The notes beneath the pieces are model-generated. The model saw nothing but the letters and a program-made list of their open reading frames with translations. It had not been told where the DNA came from and did no database searches. From the NCBI GenBank assembly GCA_934162615.1, contig CAKPJK010000011.1:1-41318 (forward strand): a stretch of DNA of 41,318 nucleotides, read 5' to 3'. The stretch is from an uncultured Clostridia bacterium (GTDB taxonomy: Bacteria > Bacillota > Clostridia > TANB77 > CAG-508). Positions 24,853 through 32,419 of this stretch are shown here, piece by piece (position 1 is the first letter of the stretch; each line of letters opens with the position of its first letter). A program made the translations under genes and the position numbers.

Positions 24853-24912
24853 TTTGTCGATTTTTGTCGAACGATTTTTCTTGAATTTTAAAGTAAATTG
24901 TGCTAATATAAT
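24853..24912 (+). promoter_or_regulatory. Tandem Spo0A-box-like sites with a long-spacer promoter
   Basis: TTTGTCGA occurs twice in tandem with a 10-bp period (24853-24860 and 24863-24870); the second, TTTGTCGAA, is a full match to the 0A box. TTGAAT (24881-24886) and TATAAT (24907-24912) follow with a 20-bp spacer. In B. subtilis, Spo0A-activated promoters such as spoIIG have 0A boxes near a -35 with an over-long spacer, so this resembles a phospho-Spo0A-activated promoter. Confidence 0.45.
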
Positions 24913-25106
24913 AATACACAATAAAAATTGCATTGCTAAATCTATTATACAATTTTTTTCACTCAACTTAGGAAAGACAAAATAAAATCTTAAATTAAAA
25001 TATCCAAAGATACTAAAAATAAAAAGAAAGGAGGACAAAAATATTTTAATTATTTAGAAGAGTCCATAAATAATAAATAATATTAGAAAAATAACAATCA
25101 ATAATA
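24913..25106 (+). other. AT-rich stretch without a gene before the OppA-like gene
   Basis: No ORF is supported. A good Shine-Dalgarno-like AAAGGAGG (25027-25034) is followed by ATA TTT TAA rather than a usable start codon, so it may be the relic of a lost small gene. If the 0A-type promoter is active, this would be a leader or a small RNA. Confidence 0.3.
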
Positions 25107-25135
25107 TTGAAAAAAATCAAAAAATAATGTATTAT
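25107..25135 (+). promoter_or_regulatory. Promoter of the OppA-like gene
   Basis: TTGAAA (25107-25112), 17 bp, TATTAT (25130-25135). The leader to ATG 25188 is about 46 nt. Confidence 0.5.
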
Positions 25136-25187
25136 ATTACCATAGAAAAAATCAGAAATTTAGCATAAAGAAAAGGAATGGGATGAT

Positions 25188-26762
25188 ATGAAAACAAAAT
25201 ATTTTAAATACATATTTATAATATTTGCAATTGCTATAATGATATTTGCAATAATAAAAATAAAGGGTGATGAACAAAAAAAGGAAAATACAACGACAGA
25301 AACAAAACAAGAAGAAGCAACAGAGGTAACAGAATTAAAACTTGGTATTGCTTCATTTGATAGTATAAACCCAATCTTAAGCAAAAATAAAAATGTACAA
25401 GATATATCAAAAATAATATTTGAACCATTAATGACATTAACAAAAGACTATAAATTAGAATACTGTTTAGCAAAAGAATGGGCAAAACAAAGTGAAACGG
25501 TGTATTTAATAAAAGTAAAAGATAACAGAAAATGGGCAGATGGACAAAAATTCACTGCTGATGATGTGAAATTTACAATAGATAGACTAAAAGATTCAAA
25601 TACAATATATTCGGCAAATGTTCAACATGTAACAACTGTAGAGGTAGTAGACTCAACAACTATAAGAATTACGCTAGACCAAGAAGTTCCTTTTTTTGAA
25701 TACAATTTAACATTTCCAATATTATCAAGTAGTTATTATAGTGATAAAGAGTTCAATCCAGACATTGTGCCTGTTGGAACTGGAATGTATAAAGTAAGTG
25801 ATGTACAAGATTCTGCACTAATTTTAACAAAGAATGAAAATTATCCAGATTCAGACAAATTAAAAATTGATAAGATAACAGTTTCAATATATTCAAGTGT
25901 TGGAGAATTATATAATTCTTTTAAAACAGGAAGTGTTGATTTAATAAGCACTCAAAATAGTAATTTAAAAGACATTATAGGAACAATAGGATATCATGAA
26001 AAAGAAATGAAAGGAAGGGAACATGATTTTATTGCATTCAATACCCAAGGTGAAATATTATCACAATTAAATGTAAGAAAATCAATTTGTTATTCTATAG
26101 ATAAATCAAATATTGTTTCAAGTGTTTACGGAGACAAATATTATACCTCAAGTTTTCCATTGGATTATGGGAATTGGATATATCAAGAACAGGACTCAAG
26201 TGCAGGATATAACTTAGAACAAGCAAAACAAATTTTAGTAGATGATGGATGGAGTTACAAATATAAATATTGGCAAAAAACAGTTAATTATAGAACACAA
26301 AGAATATCTTTAAACTTTGTTGTTAAAGCAAGTGATGCAAATAGGGTGGCAGTTGCACAAAATATAAAAACACAATTAGAAAATCAAGGATTTAGAATTA
26401 ATTTAATAAAAGCAAATGACACTCAATATCAAAGTTATTTAACAAATAAAAATTATGATATGATTTTGTGTAGTATGAATTTATCTGTAAGCCCAGATTT
26501 ATCAACATTTTTTGGTACTAATAATTTAGCAAATTATTCAAATGAAGAAGTTACAAACATTATGAATGAAGTGAAAAATTCAAATGATGAGAATAAATTA
26601 AAACAAGATTACAAAAGATTAGGCGAAATATATAAAAATGAAATGCCATATTTAAGTTTATACAACAACAAATACACAGTGGCATATAGTACGGGATTAG
26701 CAGGAACATTAGAACCAAACTGGTTTTATCAATTTTACAATATAAAGGATTGGCATAAATAA
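25188..26762 (+). CDS. Peptide ABC transporter substrate-binding protein (OppA/DppA type)
   Basis: A protein of 524 residues. A single N-terminal membrane segment (about 6-25) is followed by a Thr/Glu/Lys-rich linker and the extracellular family 5 binding domain (SBP_bac_5), with typical elements: IFEPLMTLTKDYKLEYCLAKEW, RKWADGQKFTADDVKFTIDR, VGTGMYKV, a region around NVRKSICYSIDKSNIV, and the C-terminal LYNNKYTVAYS. There is no lipobox Cys, so it is held by the uncleaved membrane helix rather than by lipid. No permease or ATPase genes are adjacent, so it must work with components encoded elsewhere, or act as a sensor. The ATG is preceded by AAAGGAATGGG. Confidence 0.88.
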   Translation: MKTKYFKYIFIIFAIAIMIFAIIKIKGDEQKKENTTTETKQEEATEVTELKLGIASFDSINPILSKNKNVQDISKIIFEPLMTLTKDYKLEYCLAKEWAKQSETVYLIKVKDNRKWADGQKFTADDVKFTIDRLKDSNTIYSANVQHVTTVEVVDSTTIRITLDQEVPFFEYNLTFPILSSSYYSDKEFNPDIVPVGTGMYKVSDVQDSALILTKNENYPDSDKLKIDKITVSIYSSVGELYNSFKTGSVDLISTQNSNLKDIIGTIGYHEKEMKGREHDFIAFNTQGEILSQLNVRKSICYSIDKSNIVSSVYGDKYYTSSFPLDYGNWIYQEQDSSAGYNLEQAKQILVDDGWSYKYKYWQKTVNYRTQRISLNFVVKASDANRVAVAQNIKTQLENQGFRINLIKANDTQYQSYLTNKNYDMILCSMNLSVSPDLSTFFGTNNLANYSNEEVTNIMNEVKNSNDENKLKQDYKRLGEIYKNEMPYLSLYNNKYTVAYSTGLAGTLEPNWFYQFYNIKDWHK

Positions 26763-26781
26763 AAAATATTTTTAAAATGTA

Positions 26782-26811
26782 TTGACAAAAACAAGTGTTT
26801 AGTGATATAAA
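26782..26811 (+). promoter_or_regulatory. recA promoter with SOS-box-like dyad
   Basis: TTGACA (26782-26787), 18 bp, TATAAA (26806-26811). Between them, AAAC-AAGT-GTTT (26789-26800) differs by one base from the Firmicute LexA box form GAAC-N4-GTTY. A LexA-type repressor bound here would block RNA polymerase. Confidence 0.6.
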
Positions 26812-26855
26812 GTAGTTATCAAACAAAAGTTCAATATTTTAAGGAGGAAATTATA

Positions 26856-27914
26856 ATGGCAGAAAATACAGAAAAGAAAAAGGCTCTAGAGGCAGCAATG
26901 AGTCAAATAGAAAAACAATTTGGAAAAGGTTCAGTAATGAAACTTGGAGAATTTAAAGCAATGGAAATAGAAGCAATTCCAACAGGAGCATTAAGTTTAG
27001 ATATGGCTTTAGGTATAGGAGGGGTTCCTAGAGGAAGAATTATAGAAGTATTTGGACCTGAATCATCAGGTAAAACAACACTTGCATTACATGTAGTTGC
27101 AGAAGCACAAAAAATGGGCGGAGAAGCAGCATTTATAGATGCAGAACATGCATTAGACCCAGTATATGCAAAAAAATTAGGTGTAGATATAGATAACTTA
27201 ATAGTATCTCAACCAGATACAGGAGAACAAGCGCTTGAAATAACAGAAAGTTTAATAAGAAGTGGAGCTTTAGATGTAATAGTAGTAGACTCTGTTGCAG
27301 CATTGGTTCCAAAGGCAGAAATTGACGGAGACATGGGAGATTCTCATATGGGACTTCAAGCAAGATTAATGTCACAAGCCTTAAGAAAATTAGCAGGAGC
27401 AATAAACAAAACAAAAACAGTATTAATATTTATCAACCAATTAAGAGAAAAAATAGGAGTAATGTTTGGAAATCCAGAAACAACAACAGGTGGTAGAGCA
27501 CTAAAATTCTATGCATCAGTAAGACTTGATATAAGAAAAATAGAAAATATCAAACAAGATGGAGAAGTTAAAGGAAATAGAGTTAGAGTAAAAGTTATAA
27601 AGAATAAAGTTGCTCCACCATTTAGAGAGGCTGAATTCGATATTGTTTATGGAGAAGGAATTTCTAAAGCAGGAAATATCTTAGACATGGCTGTAAACAT
27701 GGACATAATAGAAAAGAGCGGTTCATGGTTTAGTTATGATGGTAATAGAATTGGACAAGGAAGAGAAAATGTTAAGAAATACCTAAAAGAAAATCCAGAA
27801 ATTTTAGCAGATGTTGAGCAAAAAGTTAGAGCAAATTTCGCTAAAGCATTCCAAGATAGTTTAGGTGAAGAATTACCAGAAGTTGACGAAGATGGAGAAT
27901 TTGAAGAAGAATAA
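26856..27914 (+). CDS. recA: Recombinase A
   Basis: A 352-residue RecA: ATP-dependent strand exchange and co-protease for LexA. The Walker A GPESSGKT is at 67-74; the Walker B region VIVVDSVAALVP, the L1/L2 loop region (MGLQARLMSQALRKL, NPETTTGGRALKFYASVRLD) and a C-terminal acidic tail (EVDEDGEFEEE) are all present. AAGGAGG precedes the ATG. Its regulator recX follows 110 bp later. Confidence 0.99.
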   Translation: MAENTEKKKALEAAMSQIEKQFGKGSVMKLGEFKAMEIEAIPTGALSLDMALGIGGVPRGRIIEVFGPESSGKTTLALHVVAEAQKMGGEAAFIDAEHALDPVYAKKLGVDIDNLIVSQPDTGEQALEITESLIRSGALDVIVVDSVAALVPKAEIDGDMGDSHMGLQARLMSQALRKLAGAINKTKTVLIFINQLREKIGVMFGNPETTTGGRALKFYASVRLDIRKIENIKQDGEVKGNRVRVKVIKNKVAPPFREAEFDIVYGEGISKAGNILDMAVNMDIIEKSGSWFSYDGNRIGQGRENVKKYLKENPEILADVEQKVRANFAKAFQDSLGEELPEVDEDGEFEEE

Positions 27915-28023
27915 TAATATAGAAAAAAATGAAACTGAACATAAAAAATTTGACTATGAAATAGCAGATACAAGAATGAAAATTAAATTTGCTAGATAAA
28001 CAAATAAAAGATTGGAAGTAATA

Positions 28024-28473
28024 ATGTATACAATAGAAGAATTTGATAAAGGAAAAACAAAAATATTAAAATACATACTTTATAAAAAAAGAAGTGAAAA
28101 TGAAGTCAGAAGAAAATTTGCAAAAGAATTAGACGAAAATATGTTAGAAGATATAATTGAATATTTAAAAGAGGCTAAATATATAAATGACAATGATTAT
28201 ATAAGAAGAACAGTAAATAACTTCATGATTTTGAAAAATTTATCAATAAAAGAATTAAAATATAAACTTCTAGCAAAAGGTTTAAATAAAAATGATATTG
28301 AAGATTATATTTATGAAAATAAAGAAGAGTTAGAAGAATATGAAATAAAATCAATATCAAATATTATATACAAAAAATCGCTATCTATGGAACAAGACGA
28401 AATAAAACAATATTTACTAAAAAAAGGGTATAAATCAGAAAACATAAATAAAGCAATTGAAGAACAAATCTGA
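28024..28473 (+). CDS. recX: Regulatory protein RecX
   Basis: A 149-residue all-helical protein with the three-helix repeats of RecX: YILYKKRSENEVRRKFAKE, YLKEAKYINDNDYIRRTVNN and IKQYLLKKGYKSENINKAI. It binds RecA filaments and modulates their growth. The ATG at 28024 is favoured over a TTG at 28012 because GGAAG overlaps that TTG. Its place right after recA is typical. Confidence 0.88.
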   Translation: MYTIEEFDKGKTKILKYILYKKRSENEVRRKFAKELDENMLEDIIEYLKEAKYINDNDYIRRTVNNFMILKNLSIKELKYKLLAKGLNKNDIEDYIYENKEELEEYEIKSISNIIYKKSLSMEQDEIKQYLLKKGYKSENINKAIEEQI

Positions 28474-28492
28474 AAAAAGCAAGGAGAAAAAA

Positions 28493-29251
28493 ATGTCAAT
28501 ATTAACACTAGAAACTAAAAAATATTCAATAAAAATAGATAATTTTGAAGGACCATTGGATTTATTATGTTACCTAATAGATAAAAATAAAATGAATATT
28601 TATGATGTAAATCTAACAGAAATAACAAATCAATATATAGAATATTTAAATGCAATGGAAGAAATGAACTTAGAAATTGCAAGTGAATTTATAGTTATGG
28701 CCTCAACACTTTTATATTTAAAATCTAAAAATCTGTTACCAAAACAAGAAGAGGAAGAAGAGGAAATAACAGAAGAAGAACTTATTAGAAGAATAATTGA
28801 GTACAAGAAATTCAAAGAAATAAGCAAAGTTCTTAAGGAAAATTATGTTATATTTGCAAATAGATTTTATAAAGAACAAGAAGAAATAAAATTGCCAAAG
28901 CAAAAGTTGGAAAAAGATTATGGTCCTGAAAAAATACCAGATGTATACAAACAATTGATAGAACGAAATAGTGTTAAAATAAATCAAAATGCAAAAAATA
29001 TTGAAAAGATTGCATTAGTTGATAAATATACTGTTGCTGATAAAGTAAAAGAAATGTATAAAGTTTTAGCAAAACAAAAGAAATTTGTTTTTAATAAATT
29101 GTTTCCAATTAAAAAACGTGAAAAACAAGAGGTGGTAACTGCTTTTAGCGGATTACTTGAATTATCTCGAAGAAGTAAAGTAGAAACAAGTCAAGAAGAA
29201 ATTTTTGGAGATATAACAGTTGAAGAAAAGAAAAAAGATAAAGCAGTTTAA
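28493..29251 (+). CDS. scpA: Segregation and condensation protein A
   Basis: A 252-residue kleisin subunit of the bacterial SMC-ScpAB condensin. The N-terminal SMC-neck-binding part begins YSIKIDNFEGPLDLLCYLIDKNKMNIYDV, the signature of the family; the Glu-rich middle (QEEEEEEITEEE) is followed by the winged-helix C-terminus (VVTAFSGLLELSRRSKV). AAGGAG precedes the ATG at 28493; longer in-frame starts overlap the end of recX and lack this site. Its partner scpB, usually the next gene, is not here. Confidence 0.94.
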   Translation: MSILTLETKKYSIKIDNFEGPLDLLCYLIDKNKMNIYDVNLTEITNQYIEYLNAMEEMNLEIASEFIVMASTLLYLKSKNLLPKQEEEEEEITEEELIRRIIEYKKFKEISKVLKENYVIFANRFYKEQEEIKLPKQKLEKDYGPEKIPDVYKQLIERNSVKINQNAKNIEKIALVDKYTVADKVKEMYKVLAKQKKFVFNKLFPIKKREKQEVVTAFSGLLELSRRSKVETSQEEIFGDITVEEKKKDKAV

Positions 29252-29353
29252 ATTATAATATTAAAGAAGAGTAAAAACAAAAATAATATAAAGAAGTTTA
29301 AATAAATAAAAAAAGGAAAAACTAATAATATTACTAAAAAAGAGGGTGATATA

Positions 29354-29974
29354 TTGGTTTTTCTTTTTATAATTTTAATAATAATTATGTTTATAACAAT
29401 AAAAATAAAATTTCAAATACAAAATCTAAAAATATCAACAGATGAAAAACCACATTTAAATAAAGAATATCAAATAAAAATGGTAGTATATACATTAGGA
29501 TTTATACCGATTTTAAAAATAAAATTAAATAGCAAAAAAATAATAAATAATCAAAAGCTACAAGAAAAAATAAAACAACAAAAAACTAAAATAATAGAAA
29601 ATAAAGCAAATATTGATAAAGAATTAATAACATCACTAAAAAATATAAAAACAGAAATAAAAGAGATAAATTTGAAAATTAGAATAGGAACAGAAAATGC
29701 ATCATTAACAGCATTTACAATACCAGTTATAAGTACATTTGTAGCAATATTTTTAAGCAAACAAATAAAAAAATATAATGACAAGCAAGTATTTTTGGTA
29801 GAGCCTGTATATCTTGATAAAAATTTATTAAATATAGAAATTTCAAGTATATTTCAAATAAAAATGATACATATTATAAATACAATATGTATCGTAAATA
29901 AGAAAAGGAAAGGTGATAAAAATGAGCGAACATCCAATAGAAGGCCTTATGACTACGGCTATGAACAGTATTAA
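29354..29974 (+). CDS. DUF2953-like membrane-associated protein
   Basis: A 206-residue protein starting at TTG, 7 nt after GAGGG. One N-terminal membrane segment (VFLFIILIIIMFITI) is followed by a basic, Lys-rich region and a core with LKIRIGTENASLTAFTIPVISTFVAIF and VEPVYLDKNLLNIEISSIF, which match what I recall of the DUF2953 family. In Clostridia this gene usually sits between scpB and the gerW/ytfJ gene, and here gerW follows. Its last 17 codons overlap the start of the gerW frame by 53 bp, an unusually long overlap. Function unknown, linked to sporulation only by context. Confidence 0.65.
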   Translation: MVFLFIILIIIMFITIKIKFQIQNLKISTDEKPHLNKEYQIKMVVYTLGFIPILKIKLNSKKIINNQKLQEKIKQQKTKIIENKANIDKELITSLKNIKTEIKEINLKIRIGTENASLTAFTIPVISTFVAIFLSKQIKKYNDKQVFLVEPVYLDKNLLNIEISSIFQIKMIHIINTICIVNKKRKGDKNERTSNRRPYDYGYEQY

Positions 29975-30468
29975 AGATATGATAGATGTAAATACAATAA
30001 TTGGTGAACCTATAGAAACATCCAATAATATAGTAATAATACCAATATCAAAAGTATCTTTTGGATTTGCTGCTGGTGGTAGTGAGTTCAAAGGTGAAAC
30101 AATTGATGAATATAAAAAAGTAGAAAAAGAAGAACAAATACAGTATAGATTACCATTTGGAGGACGGAGCAGGGGCAGGAGTTACAATTAATGCAGTTGC
30201 ATTTTTGATAATTCAAGAAAATAATATAAAACTTATGCCAGTATGCCATTCATCAAGTTTAGATAGGCTATTAGATTATGTTCCAGATTTAATGGAAAAG
30301 ACAAATAATATGATGAATAGAATTGTAAGCAATAAAAAAGAAGAAACAGAAAAAATATTAAAAGAAATGCAAAAAAGAAATAATAAAGATATTAATAATG
30401 CTAAAGAAGAAGTTAATAATATGAAAGTAAAAAATAATAATAACGTAGAAAATAATAATGTAGAATAA
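29922..30468 (+). pseudogene. gerW: GerW/YtfJ-family sporulation protein, frameshifted
   Basis: The 5' part (from ATG 29922, after AAAGGAAAGGTG) reads MSEHPIEGLMTTAMNSIKDM and then IIPISKVSFGFAAGGSEF, both signatures of the GerW/YtfJ family. After LPFGG the frame goes off into RSRGRSYN and stops at 30191. The +1 frame continues GAGAGVTINAVAFLIIQENNIKLMPV, the expected second half. Removing the single C at 30165 restores PFGG-GAGAGV and a protein of about 181 residues. The C-terminal tail is Asn/Lys/Glu-rich and low-complexity, not typical of the family. In B. subtilis this protein is made in the forespore and affects germination. The break may be a real mutation or a sequencing error. Confidence 0.85.
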
Positions 30469-30538
30469 TTTTATGAATTTTGCACACGAACAAATATATT
30501 TAATGTATCAATTTTTGAGTATAATAAAAAGTAGAGTT

Positions 30539-30575
30539 AAAACTGGAAATTTTAAATTTTCAGTTTTGTTTTTTT
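30539..30575 (+). terminator. Terminator before the spoIIA operon
   Basis: AAAACTG (30539-30545) pairs with CAGTTTT (30561-30567) with inner AAATTT pairing, followed by G and T7. The T run overlaps the first 0A box. Confidence 0.7.
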
Positions 30576-30602
30576 GTCGAAAACTTCTATAAAATCGACA
30601 AA
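30573..30602 (+). promoter_or_regulatory. Two inverted Spo0A boxes upstream of spoIIA
   Basis: TTTGTCGAA (30573-30581) and its inverse ATCGACAAA (30594-30602) match the 0A box on opposite strands. AAACTTCTA is also repeated directly with a 20-bp period (30581-30589, 30601-30609). Phospho-Spo0A control of spoIIA is established in Bacillus and Clostridium. Confidence 0.75.
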
Positions 30603-30620
30603 ACTTCTACTTTTTTGCTA

Positions 30621-30649
30621 TTGGAAAAAACTGGAAAAAGAATTATAAT
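30621..30649 (+). promoter_or_regulatory. spoIIA promoter (sigma-H and/or sigma-A)
   Basis: GGAAAAA (30623-30629) and GAAT (30640-30643) fit the sigma-H pattern that drives spoIIA in Bacillus. The same stretch also offers TTGGAA (30621-30626), 17 bp, TATAAT (30644-30649) for sigma-A. Confidence 0.5.
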
Positions 30650-30728
30650 ACATACATAAAGCAAAAGAAAACTTTAAAAGTTATGTACAAGAATAGAATA
30701 TAACTGAAAGGGGGGCACATCATAAAAT

Positions 30729-31040
30729 ATGGAATCAAAATTTTATGAAGACAAAAAAATGTTAGTTTTTAAAATTACAGATGAAATTGATGACTGTAGT
30801 GTACAAAAGATAAGGAGGAGAGCAGATTATGAAATTGAAAGATATATGCCTAGAAAAGTTGTGTTTGATTTTGATAGTGTTACTTTCATGGATAGTGCAG
30901 GAATAGGGTTAATAATAGGAAGATACAAATTTGCCAATATGCTTGGAGGAAAACTAGAAGTTGCAAATTTAACTCAAAGTGTAAGAAAAATATTTGAAAT
31001 GAGTGGAATTCTAAAATTAATTCCAGTAACTGAATTATAA
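30729..31040 (+). CDS. spoIIAA: Anti-sigma-F factor antagonist
   Basis: A STAS-domain protein of 103 residues. The phosphorylated serine is Ser56 in FMDSAGIGLIIGRY. Unphosphorylated, it displaces sigma-F from SpoIIAB and so starts forespore transcription; SpoIIAB inactivates it by phosphorylation and SpoIIE reactivates it. First gene of the operon, 60 bp before spoIIAB. AAAGGGGGG (30706-30714) is somewhat far (about 14 nt) from the ATG. Confidence 0.93.
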   Translation: MESKFYEDKKMLVFKITDEIDDCSVQKIRRRADYEIERYMPRKVVFDFDSVTFMDSAGIGLIIGRYKFANMLGGKLEVANLTQSVRKIFEMSGILKLIPVTEL

Positions 31041-31099
31041 AATTTATAAAAGTTAAGCAACTTTTACAACATAAATACATTGAAAGGAAAATAAAGATT

Positions 31100-31579
31100 A
31101 TGAAAGAACAGATTGAAAATGAAATGAAATTAGAATTTTTAAATAAAGGAGCAAATGAAGCATTTGCAAGAATAACAGTTGCTGCATTTGCATCACAATT
31201 AGACCCTACAATAGAGGAACTGGCAGATATAAAAACAGCAGTATCAGAAGCAGTTACAAATTGCATAATCCATGCATATGAAAACAGACAAGGAATAATA
31301 AAAATAAATGCACAATTAAAGGGCAATGAAATAATAATTCAAATTTCAGACAATGGAAAAGGAATAGAAAACGTAGATGTAGCAAAAGAACCATTATACA
31401 CAACAAAACCAAATTTAGAAAGGTCAGGAATGGGATTTACAATAATGGAAAGCTTTATGGACACAATGAAAGTTGAATCAATTGTTGGGCTAGGTACAAA
31501 AGTAACATTAACAAAAACAATAAAAAAGCAAGAAGAGGAAATTGATGAAAAGCAGTTAAGTGCTATAACAAAAGAATAA
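31100..31579 (+). CDS. spoIIAB: Anti-sigma-F factor / serine kinase
   Basis: A 159-residue GHKL-fold kinase that binds sigma-F and phosphorylates SpoIIAA. The ATP site is visible: N box EAVTNCIIHAYE, G1 DNGKGIEN, and G2 SGMGFTIMESFMD. It starts at ATG after GAAAGGA and ends 19 bp before sigF, so translation of the three genes is tightly linked. The C-terminal tail (IKKQEEEIDEKQLSAITKE) is a little longer than in Bacillus. Confidence 0.95.
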   Translation: MKEQIENEMKLEFLNKGANEAFARITVAAFASQLDPTIEELADIKTAVSEAVTNCIIHAYENRQGIIKINAQLKGNEIIIQISDNGKGIENVDVAKEPLYTTKPNLERSGMGFTIMESFMDTMKVESIVGLGTKVTLTKTIKKQEEEIDEKQLSAITKE

Positions 31580-31598
31580 AATAGAGGTATGTATACAT

Positions 31599-32327
31599 AT
31601 GTATGAAAATAATATAAATTCAATAAAAAGAGCCCAAGATGGTGACAAATTTGAAATGGACAGACTTATTAGAGAAAATAATGGACTTATTTGGAGTATA
31701 GTAAAAAGATTTATGAACAGAGGATATGAAGTAGAAGATTTATATCAAATTGGATGTATAGGATTTATTAAATCAATAAAAAGATTTGACACAAATTTTG
31801 AAGTAAAACTATCAACATATTCAGTACCATACATATTAGGAGAAATAAAAAGATTTATAAGAGATGACGGGCCTATTAAAGTTAGTAGAAGTATAAAAGA
31901 ACTAAATACAAAAATAAATGAATTAAAAAGACATTATTTATTAAATGGAAAAGAAATTACTTTAGAACAAATTTGTAAGGAATTAAAAATACAAAAAGAA
32001 GATGCCATAATTGCAATGGAATCAACAAATGCAGTTGAATCAATGGATGCAACAACAAATGCCGAAAATAAAGAAGGCAAGCAAATGACAATTTTTGATA
32101 AAATATCAACTGGAAAAAATGAAGAAGAAATAATTACAAATAGAATGGTTGTAAATCAATTGATAAATGAATTGCATGATAGAGATAAAGAAATAATTTT
32201 ATTAAGATTTTTTAAAGAAAAGACGCAAACTGAGGTTGCAAAAATTCTTGGAATTAGTCAGGTTCAGGTTTCAAGAATTGAACGCAAAATATTAAATGAA
32301 ATGAAAGCAAAATTAACCTCTGCATAA
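31599..32327 (+). CDS. sigF: RNA polymerase sporulation sigma factor F
   Basis: A 242-residue sigma-70 family protein that directs early forespore transcription. Region 2 carries DLYQIGCIGFIKSIKRFD and LSTYSVPYILGEIKRFIRDDG; region 3 follows (VSRSIKELNTKINELK); region 4 has a helix-turn-helix (TQTEVAKILGISQVQVSRIERKIL). AGAGGT precedes the ATG by 10 nt. Gene order spoIIAA-spoIIAB-sigF is the universal one. Its last codons are part of a short tandem duplication. Confidence 0.95.
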   Translation: MYENNINSIKRAQDGDKFEMDRLIRENNGLIWSIVKRFMNRGYEVEDLYQIGCIGFIKSIKRFDTNFEVKLSTYSVPYILGEIKRFIRDDGPIKVSRSIKELNTKINELKRHYLLNGKEITLEQICKELKIQKEDAIIAMESTNAVESMDATTNAENKEGKQMTIFDKISTGKNEEEIITNRMVVNQLINELHDRDKEIILLRFFKEKTQTEVAKILGISQVQVSRIERKILNEMKAKLTSA

Positions 32328-32380
32328 TTATTATTAAAATAGAATTTAAAATTGCATAATATTATTAAAATAGAATTTAA
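32321..32380 (+). repeat. Imperfect tandem direct repeat at the sigF 3' end
   Basis: Copy 1 (32321-32349) and copy 2 (32353-32380) both read TGCATAAT, then TTATTAAAATAGAATTTAA, differing by one TA/A indel. Copy 1 contains the sigF stop codon. It looks like a recent slippage duplication with no terminator function. Confidence 0.8.
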
Positions 32381-32419
32381 TTTAAAATCTGTTACAGAAT
32401 ACAAAATGGAGTGATTATA

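Noticed and set aside
24850..25038. Minus-strand 62-aa hydrophobic ORF
   Set aside because: Starts at TTG with no ribosome binding site, lies in AT-rich non-coding sequence and overlaps the 0A boxes; chance ORF.
25027..25043. Small ORF after AAAGGAGG at 25027
   Set aside because: The site is followed by ATA TTT TAA; no start codon.
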